In this document: in pieces, positions 36,301-44,825 of the stretch | Layout of the letters: each line of letters begins with the position of its first letter | Numbering within the stretch: position 1 is the first letter of the stretch | NCBI GenBank assembly: GCA_039704465.1 | Contig: JASFAU010000002.1 | Location: 1,240,001-1,304,000 of the forward strand | From: Plasmodiophora brassicae | Taxonomy: Eukaryota; Endomyxa; Phytomyxea; Plasmodiophorida; Plasmodiophoridae | Direction of reading: 5' to 3' | DNA: 64,000 nucleotides | The notes under the pieces: generated by a model | Databases searched by the model: none | Told to the model about the DNA's origin: nothing | What the model saw: the letters and a program-made list of their open reading frames with translations, nothing else | Translations under genes and position numbers: made by a program

Positions 36301-36930
36301 CACGCGAACGAGGCCAGGCTCGAGGTCGGTGGCGAACGTCGCATACCTCTTGTGGATGGCGCCGCTGACCTCAACGGCCGCGTTAACGTCCGCGCTTCGG
36401 ACGAGACGAGCGTCGACGATGGCGCTGACCATCTCGCTGCCGTACCGGGACAGGTTCAACTTGCCGAACTCGTTGATCAGCGACCGAACCTGCGCGTCGC
36501 CGCCCAGCGAGAACGATCGCAGTTTGCGAAGGAACGCCGACGTCTTCTTGATGGACGAGTCAAGGTTCGACGGCAGTGGCACGGGATGATTCTCCCATGC
36601 GGAAACGTTCGCCCCGCGTTCTTTCATCAGGTCGGATCGCGCCCGACGCCACTCGTCAACACGCGCCCTGGCTTCAACCCGTTCCTGGGCGGCCGCCTCC
36701 GTTGCACGTTTCCGTTCATCCTCCGCCCGCTTGCGCTCGTCCTCGGCGCGAACCCGTTCCTCCTCGGCTCGGCGCGCGCGCCCCACTTCCGGATCCGGGG
36801 CGCTGACGGGCGGCGATTCGGCGTGCGGCATCGCCCGCCCTGCCGTATTCTTCGGCTGCCACACCATTCTGGGTCGGCGGGAGCGCCCCCGGCCGCCCTC
36901 CCCCGCAACCGGCCTGCGATCCGGCGACAT
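33352..36930 (-). CDS. UPF2: UPF2, nonsense-mediated decay scaffold with MIF4G domains
   Basis: UPF2 bridges UPF3/exon-junction complexes to the UPF1 helicase. The 1192-aa single-exon gene starts at the ATG at 36930; the open frame continues to 37002 without another ATG. A charged coiled N-terminus (EEERVRAEDERKRAEDERKR) is followed by three MIF4G-type helical regions: around SSIKKTSAFLRKLRSFS; then MDLFLQRLPEAMNREQIDEL; then LRKLPWSDSVVAAYAKKCL. An acidic region (SDDDDESREP and many Asp/Glu) precedes the UPF1-binding segment, which contains FEKRTVQNLTDASAFGD and VVFHLLTRKQNKTQTKAL. The tail is Arg/Gly-rich. Exon-free structure contrasts with its intron-rich neighbours. Confidence 0.88.
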   Translation of the reverse strand: MSPDRRPVAGEGGRGRSRRPRMVWQPKNTAGRAMPHAESPPVSAPDPEVGRARRAEEERVRAEDERKRAEDERKRATEAAAQERVEARARVDEWRRARSDLMKERGANVSAWENHPVPLPSNLDSSIKKTSAFLRKLRSFSLGGDAQVRSLINEFGKLNLSRYGSEMVSAIVDARLVRSADVNAAVEVSGAIHKRYATFATDLEPGLVRVFDTAASFGKKSEIDKEQASRWRSTLKLLTELFRYGVFQTPRSVSAAIKQLMDADLGSDPSCTILSILIGFCRYSGYDFLGYLPVKLESDFSLSGEDAGSVSSEQPPIIEADIQEKCRGLFNRYFDTLAARFAQVMRDVRQQRKENRRQEFYKGTIDEKNVAALTVLVERFDALRMHLTQLAELLRRDMPEIIADEKEDVSKIVVDDEETRASPSATSLFDDEETNIFYTVLPNLKAMLPAVLLGDSGAKSSDASAQSESVVIDDKDVPVDPDDAELPEAPKQLSPMDLFLQRLPEAMNREQIDELAEKFCYLNNRGTRKRLIEAIYCVNRTRLDLLPYYSRLVAILDSCFPDIGSELTRLLKNQFFGLMHHKTQHNIESKIRNVRFIGELVKFGVAHHSLAFNAWNFCLNEFSGQRIPVCCALLEACGRWLFRNPETNERCQQCLTRMMKLKTAKYMDEHANNLIENAYYQCNPPASFRRPRKVLPPLHSYIRHLIYVELNENNVDQILDQLRKLPWSDSVVAAYAKKCLFRADRVQTQNIRYLASIVSGLSKYHGSIAVEIADAVLEEIRQGLERNHFAESQRRLSFARYLAEMYNYMIVNAQTVFDTLYLILTLGHEIDATGNLVSRMDPPTDTFRVSIVCVILDGCGVYFSSGSKRKRLDRLLLFLQRYLILKTVIPADVDFMAADLFDHLAPRLPRYTTLAEVDEALGALDRHGDVDRLVLLHGAQTQALPVGVPAGANESDDECSDDDDESREPIPNGTVEDESESDDDEDDEDDVDDDDDSDDFERRDGGLNPEEKTEEDRSFEMDLERLVLESVEERKFEKRTVQNLTDASAFGDIGITSTAPARPAPRDGENVVFHLLTRKQNKTQTKALTIPKDVDLAKKSLLGKQSAIEEQRTLRQLVIAGMERDHAEEQKRNYYGLPAEDVDSQLDIDLSYRNYEPVAQTGHGQHRSRGGRSGGPPRRFQTRGGGGGQASR

Positions 36931-37185
36931 TGGACCAGCCAGCGACGCCAGACGTTGTCCCACGGCACACGGCACACACGACCGCGCCGCCGCGTCACGC
37001 AATGCGCAGTCAGCCGCCTCGCCCCTTCAGACGCAGGTCCGTGCCGTCTCCCCTCTCTGCCCATCGTATTACGTATCCGGCCGTGGTCACTCCCGCGCCA
37101 TCGCCCATCGCCCGGAGGACAACCCGCGACCAAGGGCACCTGTCCGGGGTATTGCATTTATGGGTACCGCGTCCAAGTCACCCGC

Positions 37186-38614
37186 TCAGCACCGACGTTG
37201 CGATCCGAGCTCCAGGCGCTGCATGGCCTGCGATTCAAGGAACTCGTCGATGAGAGCCTTGCGTTTCGCGTCATCGTTCTTCTGCTGCCGCGCGTGCTTG
37301 GTCTTGGACGCCGGGCGGTCCTGGTGTCGGGCGGGTCGCCCGCGATGGGAATGAACGACGACTTTCAGGGCGCGGTACAGGTCCGGCGATACGGTGCTGC
37401 TGATCTTGAACTCGGTGATGTGTGGGCAGTGGTGCAGCATGTCGGTGAAGACGACGGCGCCAGCATCGCCGACCAGATTCCCATCAATGTCGATCGTGCT
37501 GAACGCCACCGGTCAGTTTCGCTGCAGCAGAAGGGCGATCCTCGAAGTCTCGTACTGAAGCGAGCGGTTTTCGGCAAACGCATCGCGAAAGGCTTCAATG
37601 GCCGCAGAGCTGTTACCGAACCGGTTATTGGACAGGTTGATCACGGCCAGCGACGTGTTTCGTCGGATGCCGCTGCTCAGTTCTTCCCATCCCGCGTCCT
37701 CGAGGCGGTTCCCTTCCAGATTCAGTTCCCTATGGGCCGTGTCAGGATCCTGCCTGAGCAATACCAACGACTGATCATGCAGGCAGATGCGCCTACTTTA
37801 GTGCACACCGAGGAACCGTCATCACATCTGCTAGTATAGCGCCGGCCTGCTGGTCGAGCTCGCAGAACCCCAGACTGAGGCACGCCAGTCGATGGCAGGC
37901 GCCTCTGCGCAGCGCCCCAGACATCGACGCCAGTCCCGATGATGTCAACGAGTTGTAACTAGCCGATCACGCTGTTAGAACAGTTGTACATGCGCGCTCG
38001 CTCACGACCTACTCCAGTCGTAATGTGGACAGAAGCGGGGAGTTCCGATCGGTCAGAGCCTTCCCCAAAGCGGCACACGATGCCTGAGTCATGTCGGCGT
38101 CTACGAGCTCTAGGATTGACAGCGAATGCAAGTTCGGAATCGCACCGCACTGTGAATGGAAATCAGGCGAACCTTGCAGGGCGATTCTTGGCCGGACTGC
38201 TTACCAACGCCAGTACGCCGCTGTCTGTGAGCGCCGCTTTCCAGAAGCTTACCCTGGTCAGCCTCGTGTAGAAGTTGGCCGTGATTGCTGTGGCCAGTGC
38301 ACGAACGCTTTGAGGACCGCACGGGTCGCCCACGATCAGCGGCCGAAGCTCGCGATCTGTATCGAAACGTGTTGGAATCGAGTGCGATGCCTCCACTGGT
38401 CCACCGCACCTTCCGTAATTGCCTGGTGGATTTGGCGGTGGATAGGAGCGACCATGACCTTGTGCAGGCCCATCGTGCGGCATTCTTGCAGATACCTCGA
38501 TCGAACACTGGCCAAACTCGCTTGAAACAGAGACGTTTGGGACTGTGCCTTCTGTACGCTGATCTTGGGCTTTCCTGTCAGCGATTTGACCGAACGAGAG
38601 CTGATGGGTGCCAT
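37186..38614 (-). CDS. Leucine-rich repeat protein (ribonuclease-inhibitor type)
   Basis: The ATG at 38614 opens MAPISSRSVKSLTGK, followed by SRYLQECRTMGLHKVMV. Further exons encode LRR units of the RI type: SVRALATAITANFYTRLTRV; then ELNLEGNRLEDAGWEELSSG; then SLAVINLSNNRFGNSSAAIE; then DIDGNLVGDAGAVVFTDML. The C-terminus is a basic helix (HARQQKNDDAKRKALIDEFL). Exon borders between 37770 and 38170 were not resolved. The organisation resembles axonemal or cytosolic LRR proteins, but no specific orthologue is clear. UPF2 lies directly downstream on the same strand; RIO2 is divergent. Confidence 0.6.
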
Positions 38615-38970
38615 GGCGACAGCGTGGTCTATATAACGTCGGAGTATAGCGAGTACCTAATCGATCCGTCTGGTGCCTACACGAACGATTACGTCAATGC
38701 AATACACTCGTTAGGCAAGCGCACATTCAGCGACCGCGAAACCCAGATCCAACGACGTTGCATCGCTAAGGTCCACATATGTGGGTTGGAAGCACAGGCA
38801 GAGGCCAGAACGCTTGCAGCGACTACATATTCGATTGTGTTCGGGCCTCGTGTGGTGCTGAATACGACGGATACAAGTCTCAACATATTGACAGGGGCAT
38901 CCACGGCGTCCGTGACGGAGTCCGCAGAGGCCGTCACGTCTCACGAAGGTCTTCGCTGAACCGCATCATC
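38615..38970. promoter_or_regulatory. Divergent region between the LRR gene and RIO2
   Basis: This 356-bp spacer contains a TATA-like ATATAAC at 38630-38636 and the 15-mer GTATAGCGAGTACCT at 38644-38658, a one-mismatch match to the TYW1/RSP3 spacer. Both elements sit within 45 bp of the LRR gene start codon. A frame on the + strand stays open through the spacer but resembles nothing. Confidence 0.4.
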
Positions 38971-40378
38971 ATGAAGCTCGATGTTGGTATGGTGAAATTC
39001 CTAACGCGGGACGACTTCCGTATCCTGGTCGCAGTGGAGCAGGGCATGAAGAATCACGAACTTGTGCCATGTGACTTGATCGCCAGCATATCCGGCCTGC
39101 CGCTCAGCCAGGCGTTCCGCTGCCTGGGCAACGTTCACAAGCACAAACTCGTATTCCATTCGCGCCAGAAATGTGATGGGTATCGGTTGACATACCTTGG
39201 CTATGACTACCTGGCCCTGCGAGCTCTCGTCAATCGAGGCGTCATATCTGCTATTGGCCGGCGAATCGGGGTCGGCAAAGAATCCGATGTCTACGAAGTC
39301 ACGAATGACGAAGGCCGATCGATGGCCCTTAAACTTCACCGGCTCGGGCGAGTATCGTTTCGCGCCATCAAGCAGAAGCGCGACTACCTGGGCAAACGCA
39401 AAAGCGCTTCCTGGCTATACATGTCCCGTTTGGCTGCCACACGTGAGTTCGCGTACATGAAGGCGCTGCATGCGCGTGCGTTCCCCGTCCCCGAACCAGT
39501 CGATTGCAATCGTCACTGTGTCGTCATGTCGATGGCCGCCGGGTGTCCGCTGACGAACATTCGCGAGCTCGGCCGTCCCAGGGTCATCATCGACAAGCTC
39601 ATGCGACTGATTCTACGACTCGCCGAGTATGGCCTTGTTCACGGCGACTTCAACGAATTCAACCTTCTGTAGGGACCGGCGATGCCGCACGATAGCATTG
39701 TCTGACCCAGGATGGTACAGGATCGACGACGATGGGGGCATTACGTTGATCGACTTCCCGCAGATGATATCGACGTCGCACGCGAATGCAGTGGAACAGT
39801 TCGATCGCGATGTCCAGTGCGTCCGGACGTTCTTCATCAAGAAGTTCAAGTATACGTGCGACGCTGTCCCTCGGCTTCAAGCTGACAGCGAGAAGCATGT
39901 CGCGCTCGATGTCGAACTCAACGCCAGCGGGTGCGATCCCAATGACCTGGAATTCACCGAGTACCTTGGCGAGATCCGAGAAGGCGACAACGAAGACGAC
40001 GCTAGTGACGACGACGACGAGGGCAATGATACGCAATCTATCGGCGTTGAGACCAGCCATGACGAGGACATTGGCACTGCTGCTGACGCCCTTCAGGGCT
40101 GTACGGTGAAGGGCGACGTCGGTGAAGACGATGAAGAATCAAGGACAGATAGCGAGGCGTCGTCGTGCGACGATGTCGATGGTGGCCAGGAAGACTGCGA
40201 ACCCACGTCATCGACAGCAGGTGCGACAATGGATGCCAATGCGATTCGAGACCGCGTCCGTCAGCGACGCGCCAAGATGACACAGAAGCGATCGAACCGC
40301 ATGGCCAAGGCCACCCGGCATCGGAAGGTGCAATCGCGCCAGGCCATACGGCGAACCGTTGCCAGGCAAGCAGCATAA
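38971..40378 (+). CDS. RIOK2: RIO2, atypical kinase/ATPase of 40S ribosome maturation
   Basis: RIO2 acts in late cytoplasmic pre-40S maturation. Exon 1 (38971-39668) and exon 2 (39721-40378) flank a 52-nt intron and give 451 aa. The N-terminal winged helix reads LTRDDFRILVAVEQGMKNHE. The nucleotide loop is GVGKESDVYEV, the catalytic loop HGDFNEFNLL and the metal-binding segment LIDFPQM; the intron falls between the last two. The C-terminus is acidic (EDDASDDDDEGND), then strongly basic (QRRAKMTQKRSNRMAKATR). The ATG at 38971 sits directly before the winged helix. A decayed copy of its 3' end lies at 44697-44800. Confidence 0.93.
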
Positions 40379-40565
40379 ACAACTGGCCGTTCTTCTTTGT
40401 CATGGGATGGGGTATTGTTGGTTGTGAACGCGTGGACCTGCATTCGTCGAGGGCCAGTTTGGGGGACTGGTTGTAGGGCGTGGCGGCCGTGATGTCCCGA
40501 ATCACCGTCTCCCTCACCGTCCTCGTGACACATTGCCTCTTAGGTGCCGGGCTCTGTGCCGTCGA
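40340..40565. repeat. Duplicated gene-junction segment, copy A
   Basis: The last RIO2 codons plus the following ~190 bp match 44697-45040, where a RIO2 3' remnant abuts the 3' end of the receptor gene. In copy A the RIO2 end is intact. The receptor exon (minus strand, around TRTVRETVIRDITAA) is truncated, has lost about 50 bp and carries substitutions. Copies A and B bracket the transposon-rich island between them as direct repeats. Confidence 0.75.
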
Positions 40566-40830
40566 GGTCGCTAACGGAAAAATCCTGTTTCTCTTGAAGA
40601 CAATGCTATCTGAATTTGGATTCATCTTCCAAGGTTGGCCGTACGTGCTAACTCTCGTCAATATGGTGATCATCATCACACAGTTTGGTCTCGTCTTGGC
40701 TACGCACCTGCCGCGATCTTCACTGGCCTGGAACCATCGACTCTGTTGGCGTCAATCTTCATTCCACAATTGGATTCTGTCGTTGATGCCCCACTTACAA
40801 CTGGTCGCATGAACTGTGTGATTGATCACC
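40560..40830 (+). pseudogene. Ty3/gypsy-type integrase remnant
   Basis: The frame reads EVANGKILFLLKTMLSEFGF, then WPYVLTLVNMV. After a frame change it continues GYAPAAIFTGLEPSTLLASI. The pattern V-x-x-x-N-x-x-I/L ... W-x-x-x-L-x-x-V-x-x ... G-x-x-P-x-x-x-F-x-G is that of the C-terminal part of Ty3/gypsy integrases. The frameshift, stops and missing catalytic core mark it as dead. No LTRs were seen. Confidence 0.5.
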
Positions 40831-41639
40831 AATTTTGACGAGAGCTTTCCTGGAAGACCGATCCAAATTCAGATAGTACTGCCTTCAAGAGAGGCAGGGT
40901 TGGTGTGAAGGCCCTATGTAGTGAAATGACAATAATGTGCGATTTGTAAGCGCGGCAAAAGTTCGCCGATGACCTTATTCATGAAACGCGACCTTTGATC
41001 ACTAATTTGCCGCTTCGAACCGTTGCCGACATCCCTGGTCAAATCCAGCAGTTGATCATCCGCCTCAACCTGAATTCATACAACCGTGAGCTTGCCTTGC
41101 TGTGGCGTGATCATTCCATTCAGATCAACACGAACCTGTCCTTCGCGTCAACAGTCCACGACCGCAAGCGATTTGGAGGACGCGCCGGTGTACCTGCACA
41201 TGTGGTACGGGGCCGCATCGTCCATCTGTAGGGCCTATACTGCCAGCCGCTGCGCAACCAGAACCCCCTCCTTCGCCCAGATCTACTTTGTCGATTCTTC
41301 TCCAACGGAACTGATTGCATCTGCGCAATTGCAACTTAGCATCGGTACAGTTTCATTACTTACGTACATCATAGCAACACCTATGATGTTGTTCACGGTC
41401 ATAAGTCACTCGTAACCCTGTCCCGACACGGCCCGCCAACATTGCCGATCCGTTCCGGACTAGCACAGTCAGCTGTCCCGCCAGACCAGTCGCGCGTGTC
41501 CAAGAATAGACCGCGGACTTCCGGAGACGCAGTGGAGGGCGTGATGCCAGACGGCCCGAAATAAACCAGACAGACAACAGTCACCAGAGGCGGAGAGGCA
41601 GCCGTTGTCACAGACAGAGTGGCTATCAGCAGACAGCCA
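40831..41639. other. Unassigned sequence inside the transposon-rich island
   Basis: There are short open frames on the + strand (for example one containing LRTVADIPGQIQQLIIRLNL near 41020) and none with a recognisable family. It may be further retroelement debris, since it follows the integrase remnant directly. I see no intact gene. Confidence 0.35.
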
Positions 41640-42260
41640 GTGAGCTCAGCCAGCTTCTCAACGCGAACGTCTCGAAGCTTGAAGGACGTCACACAGGTAT
41701 CCGACCCCTCGTCGAAATGCTGGAAATGGTGATCAGGGACCGCCATCCATTTTACCAGGTCTGCTTCAACGGTCTACAACAGTTGTAGCTGGGCGGTATG
41801 ACACGCCATGTTGCCCTGCAGTTCAATTTGAACGCGGGCGTTGTACGCAGGTTCGCAGGGTCGTACAATGAGGCCACCAGCACCAGCGAGGTCGCAATAT
41901 GGTCATACCAACAAGAGACATTGGGCAACGCTATGCACGTGCGATCCAGCTTCGACACGGTGATCCGCCAACATCACCGCATGGCCGACATCTCCGTATA
42001 CTGGACTGGACAGACCCGTTCCTGAACCCATTAGCGTACGCGGTCTTCAACTTTGAAGGCATGCTCGGTTGGAGCCCGAAAACCTACGAGTTCAAAGGCA
42101 ATCAAGGGAGACATCTTCGCAACATGCAATTCATCAACTGCCAACAGTTCTACAGGTACGACTTGCACGTCCGCGACAACACCGACGAGCACAACGATCG
42201 GCCTGTTGGAGCCGACCTGTTAGACCGAACGACTCCGATACATTGAACGTCATGAGCAGA
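41640..42260 (+). pseudogene. Helitron Rep N-terminal domain remnant
   Basis: Across two frames one reads FAGSYNEATSTSEVAIW, then DPFLNPLAYAVFNFEGMLGW. NMQFINCQQFYRYDLHVRDN follows. Helitron Rep proteins share the order NEVA... , D-P-x-x-x-P-L-x-Y-x-L-x-F-P-x-G-x-x-GW and M-x-x-x-Q-F/Y-Y-x-Y-x-L-x-V-R. Preceding codons (PLVEMLEMVIRDRHPFYQVC) suit the upstream part of the same domain. At least one frame change and a stop after DRTTPIH show it is inactive. The two-His nuclease motif is not present here. Confidence 0.6.
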
Positions 42261-43072
42261 GGCCTCCCTCCACCTATGCTACACCAACGGCTCTGCGCAA
42301 CCTGTTCGTCACAATCTTGCTCAGTCGTCGTCTGACCAACGCCACGCTGTTCTGGGAAACATTTCGCGATGCCCGGTCCGCCTCCAGAATCCAACAGTCT
42401 GGACGGAACCCTCTGCAACGTGTTGCTCCGTGCATTGACGCTGACTATGCCTGCACACTACGGTACGTCAAATCCATGCTTCTGCCTGCAGGACGAAGCG
42501 CGGACCTTCGCCAGTATGGACTGCCATCCGCAATACCTATCTGGCGGGAAACGACTAGACACATCGGCGTCGAGTTGCTGTCGCAGCTGTTCCAGGGTGC
42601 GGTTCGGGTAAGCCGACGATAGGTATTGCGGATGGCAGTCCATACTGGCGAAGGTCCGCGCTTCGTCCTGCAGGCAGAAGCATGGATTTGATGTACCGTA
42701 GTGTGCAGGCATAGTCAGCGTCAATGCACGGAGCAACACGTTGCAGAGGGTTCCGTCCAGACTGTTGGATTCTGGAGGCGGACAGGGCATCGTGAAATGT
42801 TTCCCAGAACAGCGTGGCGTTGGTCAGACGACGACTGAGCAAGATTGTGACGAAAAGTTGAGCAAAGCCGTCGGTATAGCATAGGTGGAGGGAGGCCTCT
42901 GCTCATGACGTTCAACGTATCGGAGTCGTTCGGTCTAACAGGTCGGCTCCAACAGGTTGTGCTCGTCGGTGTTGTCGCGGACGTGCAAGTCGTACCTGTA
43001 GAACTGATGGCAGTTGATGAATTGCATGTTGCGAAGATGTCTCCCTTGGTTGCCATTGAACTCGTAGGTCCG
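42084..43072. repeat. Large inverted repeat (hairpin) built from Helitron sequence
   Basis: The left arm (about 42084-42540) and the right arm (about 42620-43072) are reverse complements over roughly 455 bp, with only scattered substitutions and one small indel (CGATCGG present only in the left arm). The central loop of about 79 bp is unique. Translated, both arms give the same segment, including SNSLDGTLCNVLLRALTLTM. Sequences outside the arms differ: Rep domain on the left, helicase on the right. Confidence 0.85.
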
Positions 43073-43262
43073 TTCGCCTCGCGTGCCGCTTGGGATAATC
43101 GGTAGCTGCTGTTGTACGTCTCCACAGTAAAGTGTGGTGCAAGCTTCGGACGCCAGAGGGTCGTTTCGAATTTCCGACATAACTTCGCTGGCGAATTGCA
43201 GTCTCTCGCGACTCTGCGACGGCGCTTCGTCATGAACGACGAATTGCGGATTGACGAGTAGG
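43073..43262 (-). pseudogene. Helitron PIF1-type helicase remnant
   Basis: Read on the minus strand this gives LLVNPQFVVHDEAPSQSRER, then CGDVQQQLPIIPSGTRGE, then runs straight into the right hairpin arm (TYEFNGNQGRHLRN). Helitron PIF1 helicases have D-E followed by G-G-D-F-R-Q-x-L-P-V-V-P-x-G-x-R at their Walker B/motif III region. Helicase joined directly to Rep sequence shows a rearranged or internally deleted element. Confidence 0.55.
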
Positions 43263-43974
43263 ATTGCTTGTTGGGAGCGACGTGTCCGTAACGTAAGGAA
43301 CCTACCAAGGAAACGGTGCCTGACACTTCAGGAGCGACAGGAGTCAGGGCGAAACGCCCATCACAAAGGCACGGCGTTGCGAGTCACCCGCCAGACAGCC
43401 CGAGCAATAAACCCACGTCGCTATAGTGCCCTTCACACCCCCAACGAGTGCCAAGGCCTGCCCAGATATGCTCGTCGCCAGGGGTAGGTTCAATTTTAAA
43501 ATTCAAGGATTCAAGTGGCAGACGTCATCGCTCCAAATGCAGGAAGTACCGGAACGCCCGCGATGACAGCAAGTCTGCCAACCGTGGCCCACGAAGACTG
43601 CGTCCGGTACGTCCAAGCCGCTTTGCGGAACGCCAACAGCTCCCGCACCAAGCATTTCGAAGTCGCACGCGACCGGCACAGAGGTGGCCGAAAGCCTAAG
43701 CAAGCCCATCGACAAACCAATGGTCAACTGGTGCCGCCAGAAGATGGGGTATCCAACAACACCACCCCTTCGGTTGCTCGTTTCAGGGGCGAGTCAACAC
43801 CACGCTCAAGCAACATCCTCCGACACGGGCATCAGTGCCCATCCTGTAATACAAACGTACTCTCGTTGCTGTCAACCCAGCGGCACGCGAACGCGCATTC
43901 GTCTCATCACGCCTCTGTGTTGATCTGGCGTCAGTACAACAGCATACAATGCCGCGAGACGCAGGGCTGGACCT
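43263..43974. other. Unassigned island sequence
   Basis: I recognise no gene here. A + strand frame is open from about 43515 to 44015 (from GTG) but resembles nothing known and runs antisense into the dead elongase copy. Probably repeat debris. Confidence 0.35.
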
Positions 43975-44600
43975 CCACCCACCTAGGTAGTTGTTTACAA
44001 TCGCCCACCAAATGACGAAAATGCTGACGAGGTGGTAAGCGTGCAATAAGGTGACCCGGCGGAAGCGTCGACACAGGCGCATGATGACCGGGTCCATGAA
44101 TCCAAACATCTGAATTTGGGAACACGTCAGGGACGCTTCGAAGTGTGCAGATGGAAGGCCTATGTCACCTTCGAGATGCCGACAATGTACAGAAAACGTG
44201 ACTTACGAAACCCTTTCGGGCACTCGTCGATCGCGCTTCCTGTGAACGCTTTAGATCAAGGTATTCATCTACATAGATAGACAGCAGCTGGCGTACCGAA
44301 GGGGGAGTAGGTAGCAAGCCACAGCTCACTGATCGTCGCGACGAGTACATAGGCACTGAGCAGGAAGACGCCCGTGGTGCGAGCCAGGACGAGCGAGCTC
44401 ACGTCGTATCCCTTGCCGCGGGAAACCAACCGCAGGACCAGGATGCCGACCAGGCAGGCTCTGGCTGCGACAGCGGCGGTCGTCGTCGCATCCATCAGGG
44501 CCCAGTCCTGCGTCACCGGCCACGGTCTCCAGGCGGAACCATCGGCAGCATCGACGCCCTCCTTCCACAGCCCTTGGACAGCGTGTTGTTGCACCGACAT
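43975..44600 (-). pseudogene. Decayed paralogue of the ELO elongase
   Basis: The start MSVQQHAVQGLWKEGVDAAD parallels the intact elongase at 24391 in both sequence and exon layout. MTQDWALMD appears as VTQDWALMD and the exon break after SPFG is kept. The third exon reads MFGFMDPVIMRLCRRFRRVT, then LLHAYHLVSIFVIWWAIVNN. The catalytic HVYHH of the intact gene has become HAYHL, losing a histidine, and downstream exons 4-6 cannot be aligned past about 43975. It is therefore very likely non-functional. Confidence 0.8.
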
Positions 44601-44696
44601 GTCGTTCGCGTTTCAGACGACGTCGGGTGCGCGCAACGCGATCCGCACGCGGCGCCAAAGTAATAGGTCCCCGTCTCACCGACTGACACCCGAACC

Positions 44697-44825
44697 GATG
44701 GTGGGCCAGGAAGATTGGGAACCCGCATCACCGGCAGCCCAGTGCAATCGGAGACCTCGCCAGGCCACACGGTGAACCGTTGCCAGGCAAGCCAGGCTGT
44801 TATTCGTTTATAATGGGCAGGGGGT
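44697..44825 (+). pseudogene. RIO2 3'-end remnant (copy B of the duplicated junction)
   Basis: From about 44697 the sequence follows the RIO2 tail: the GGCCAGGAAGA-T/C-TG region and the segment encoding ARRTVARQA are recognisable. A deletion removes most of the basic tail. It abuts the intact 3' end of the receptor gene. Together with copy A at 40340-40565 it shows that the RIO2/receptor junction was duplicated. Confidence 0.7.

Noticed and set aside
38285..38959. 224-codon plus-strand ORF upstream of RIO2
   Set aside because: Its first half is antisense to the LRR gene and the second half shows no family; RIO2 has its own ATG at 38971 directly before the winged helix.
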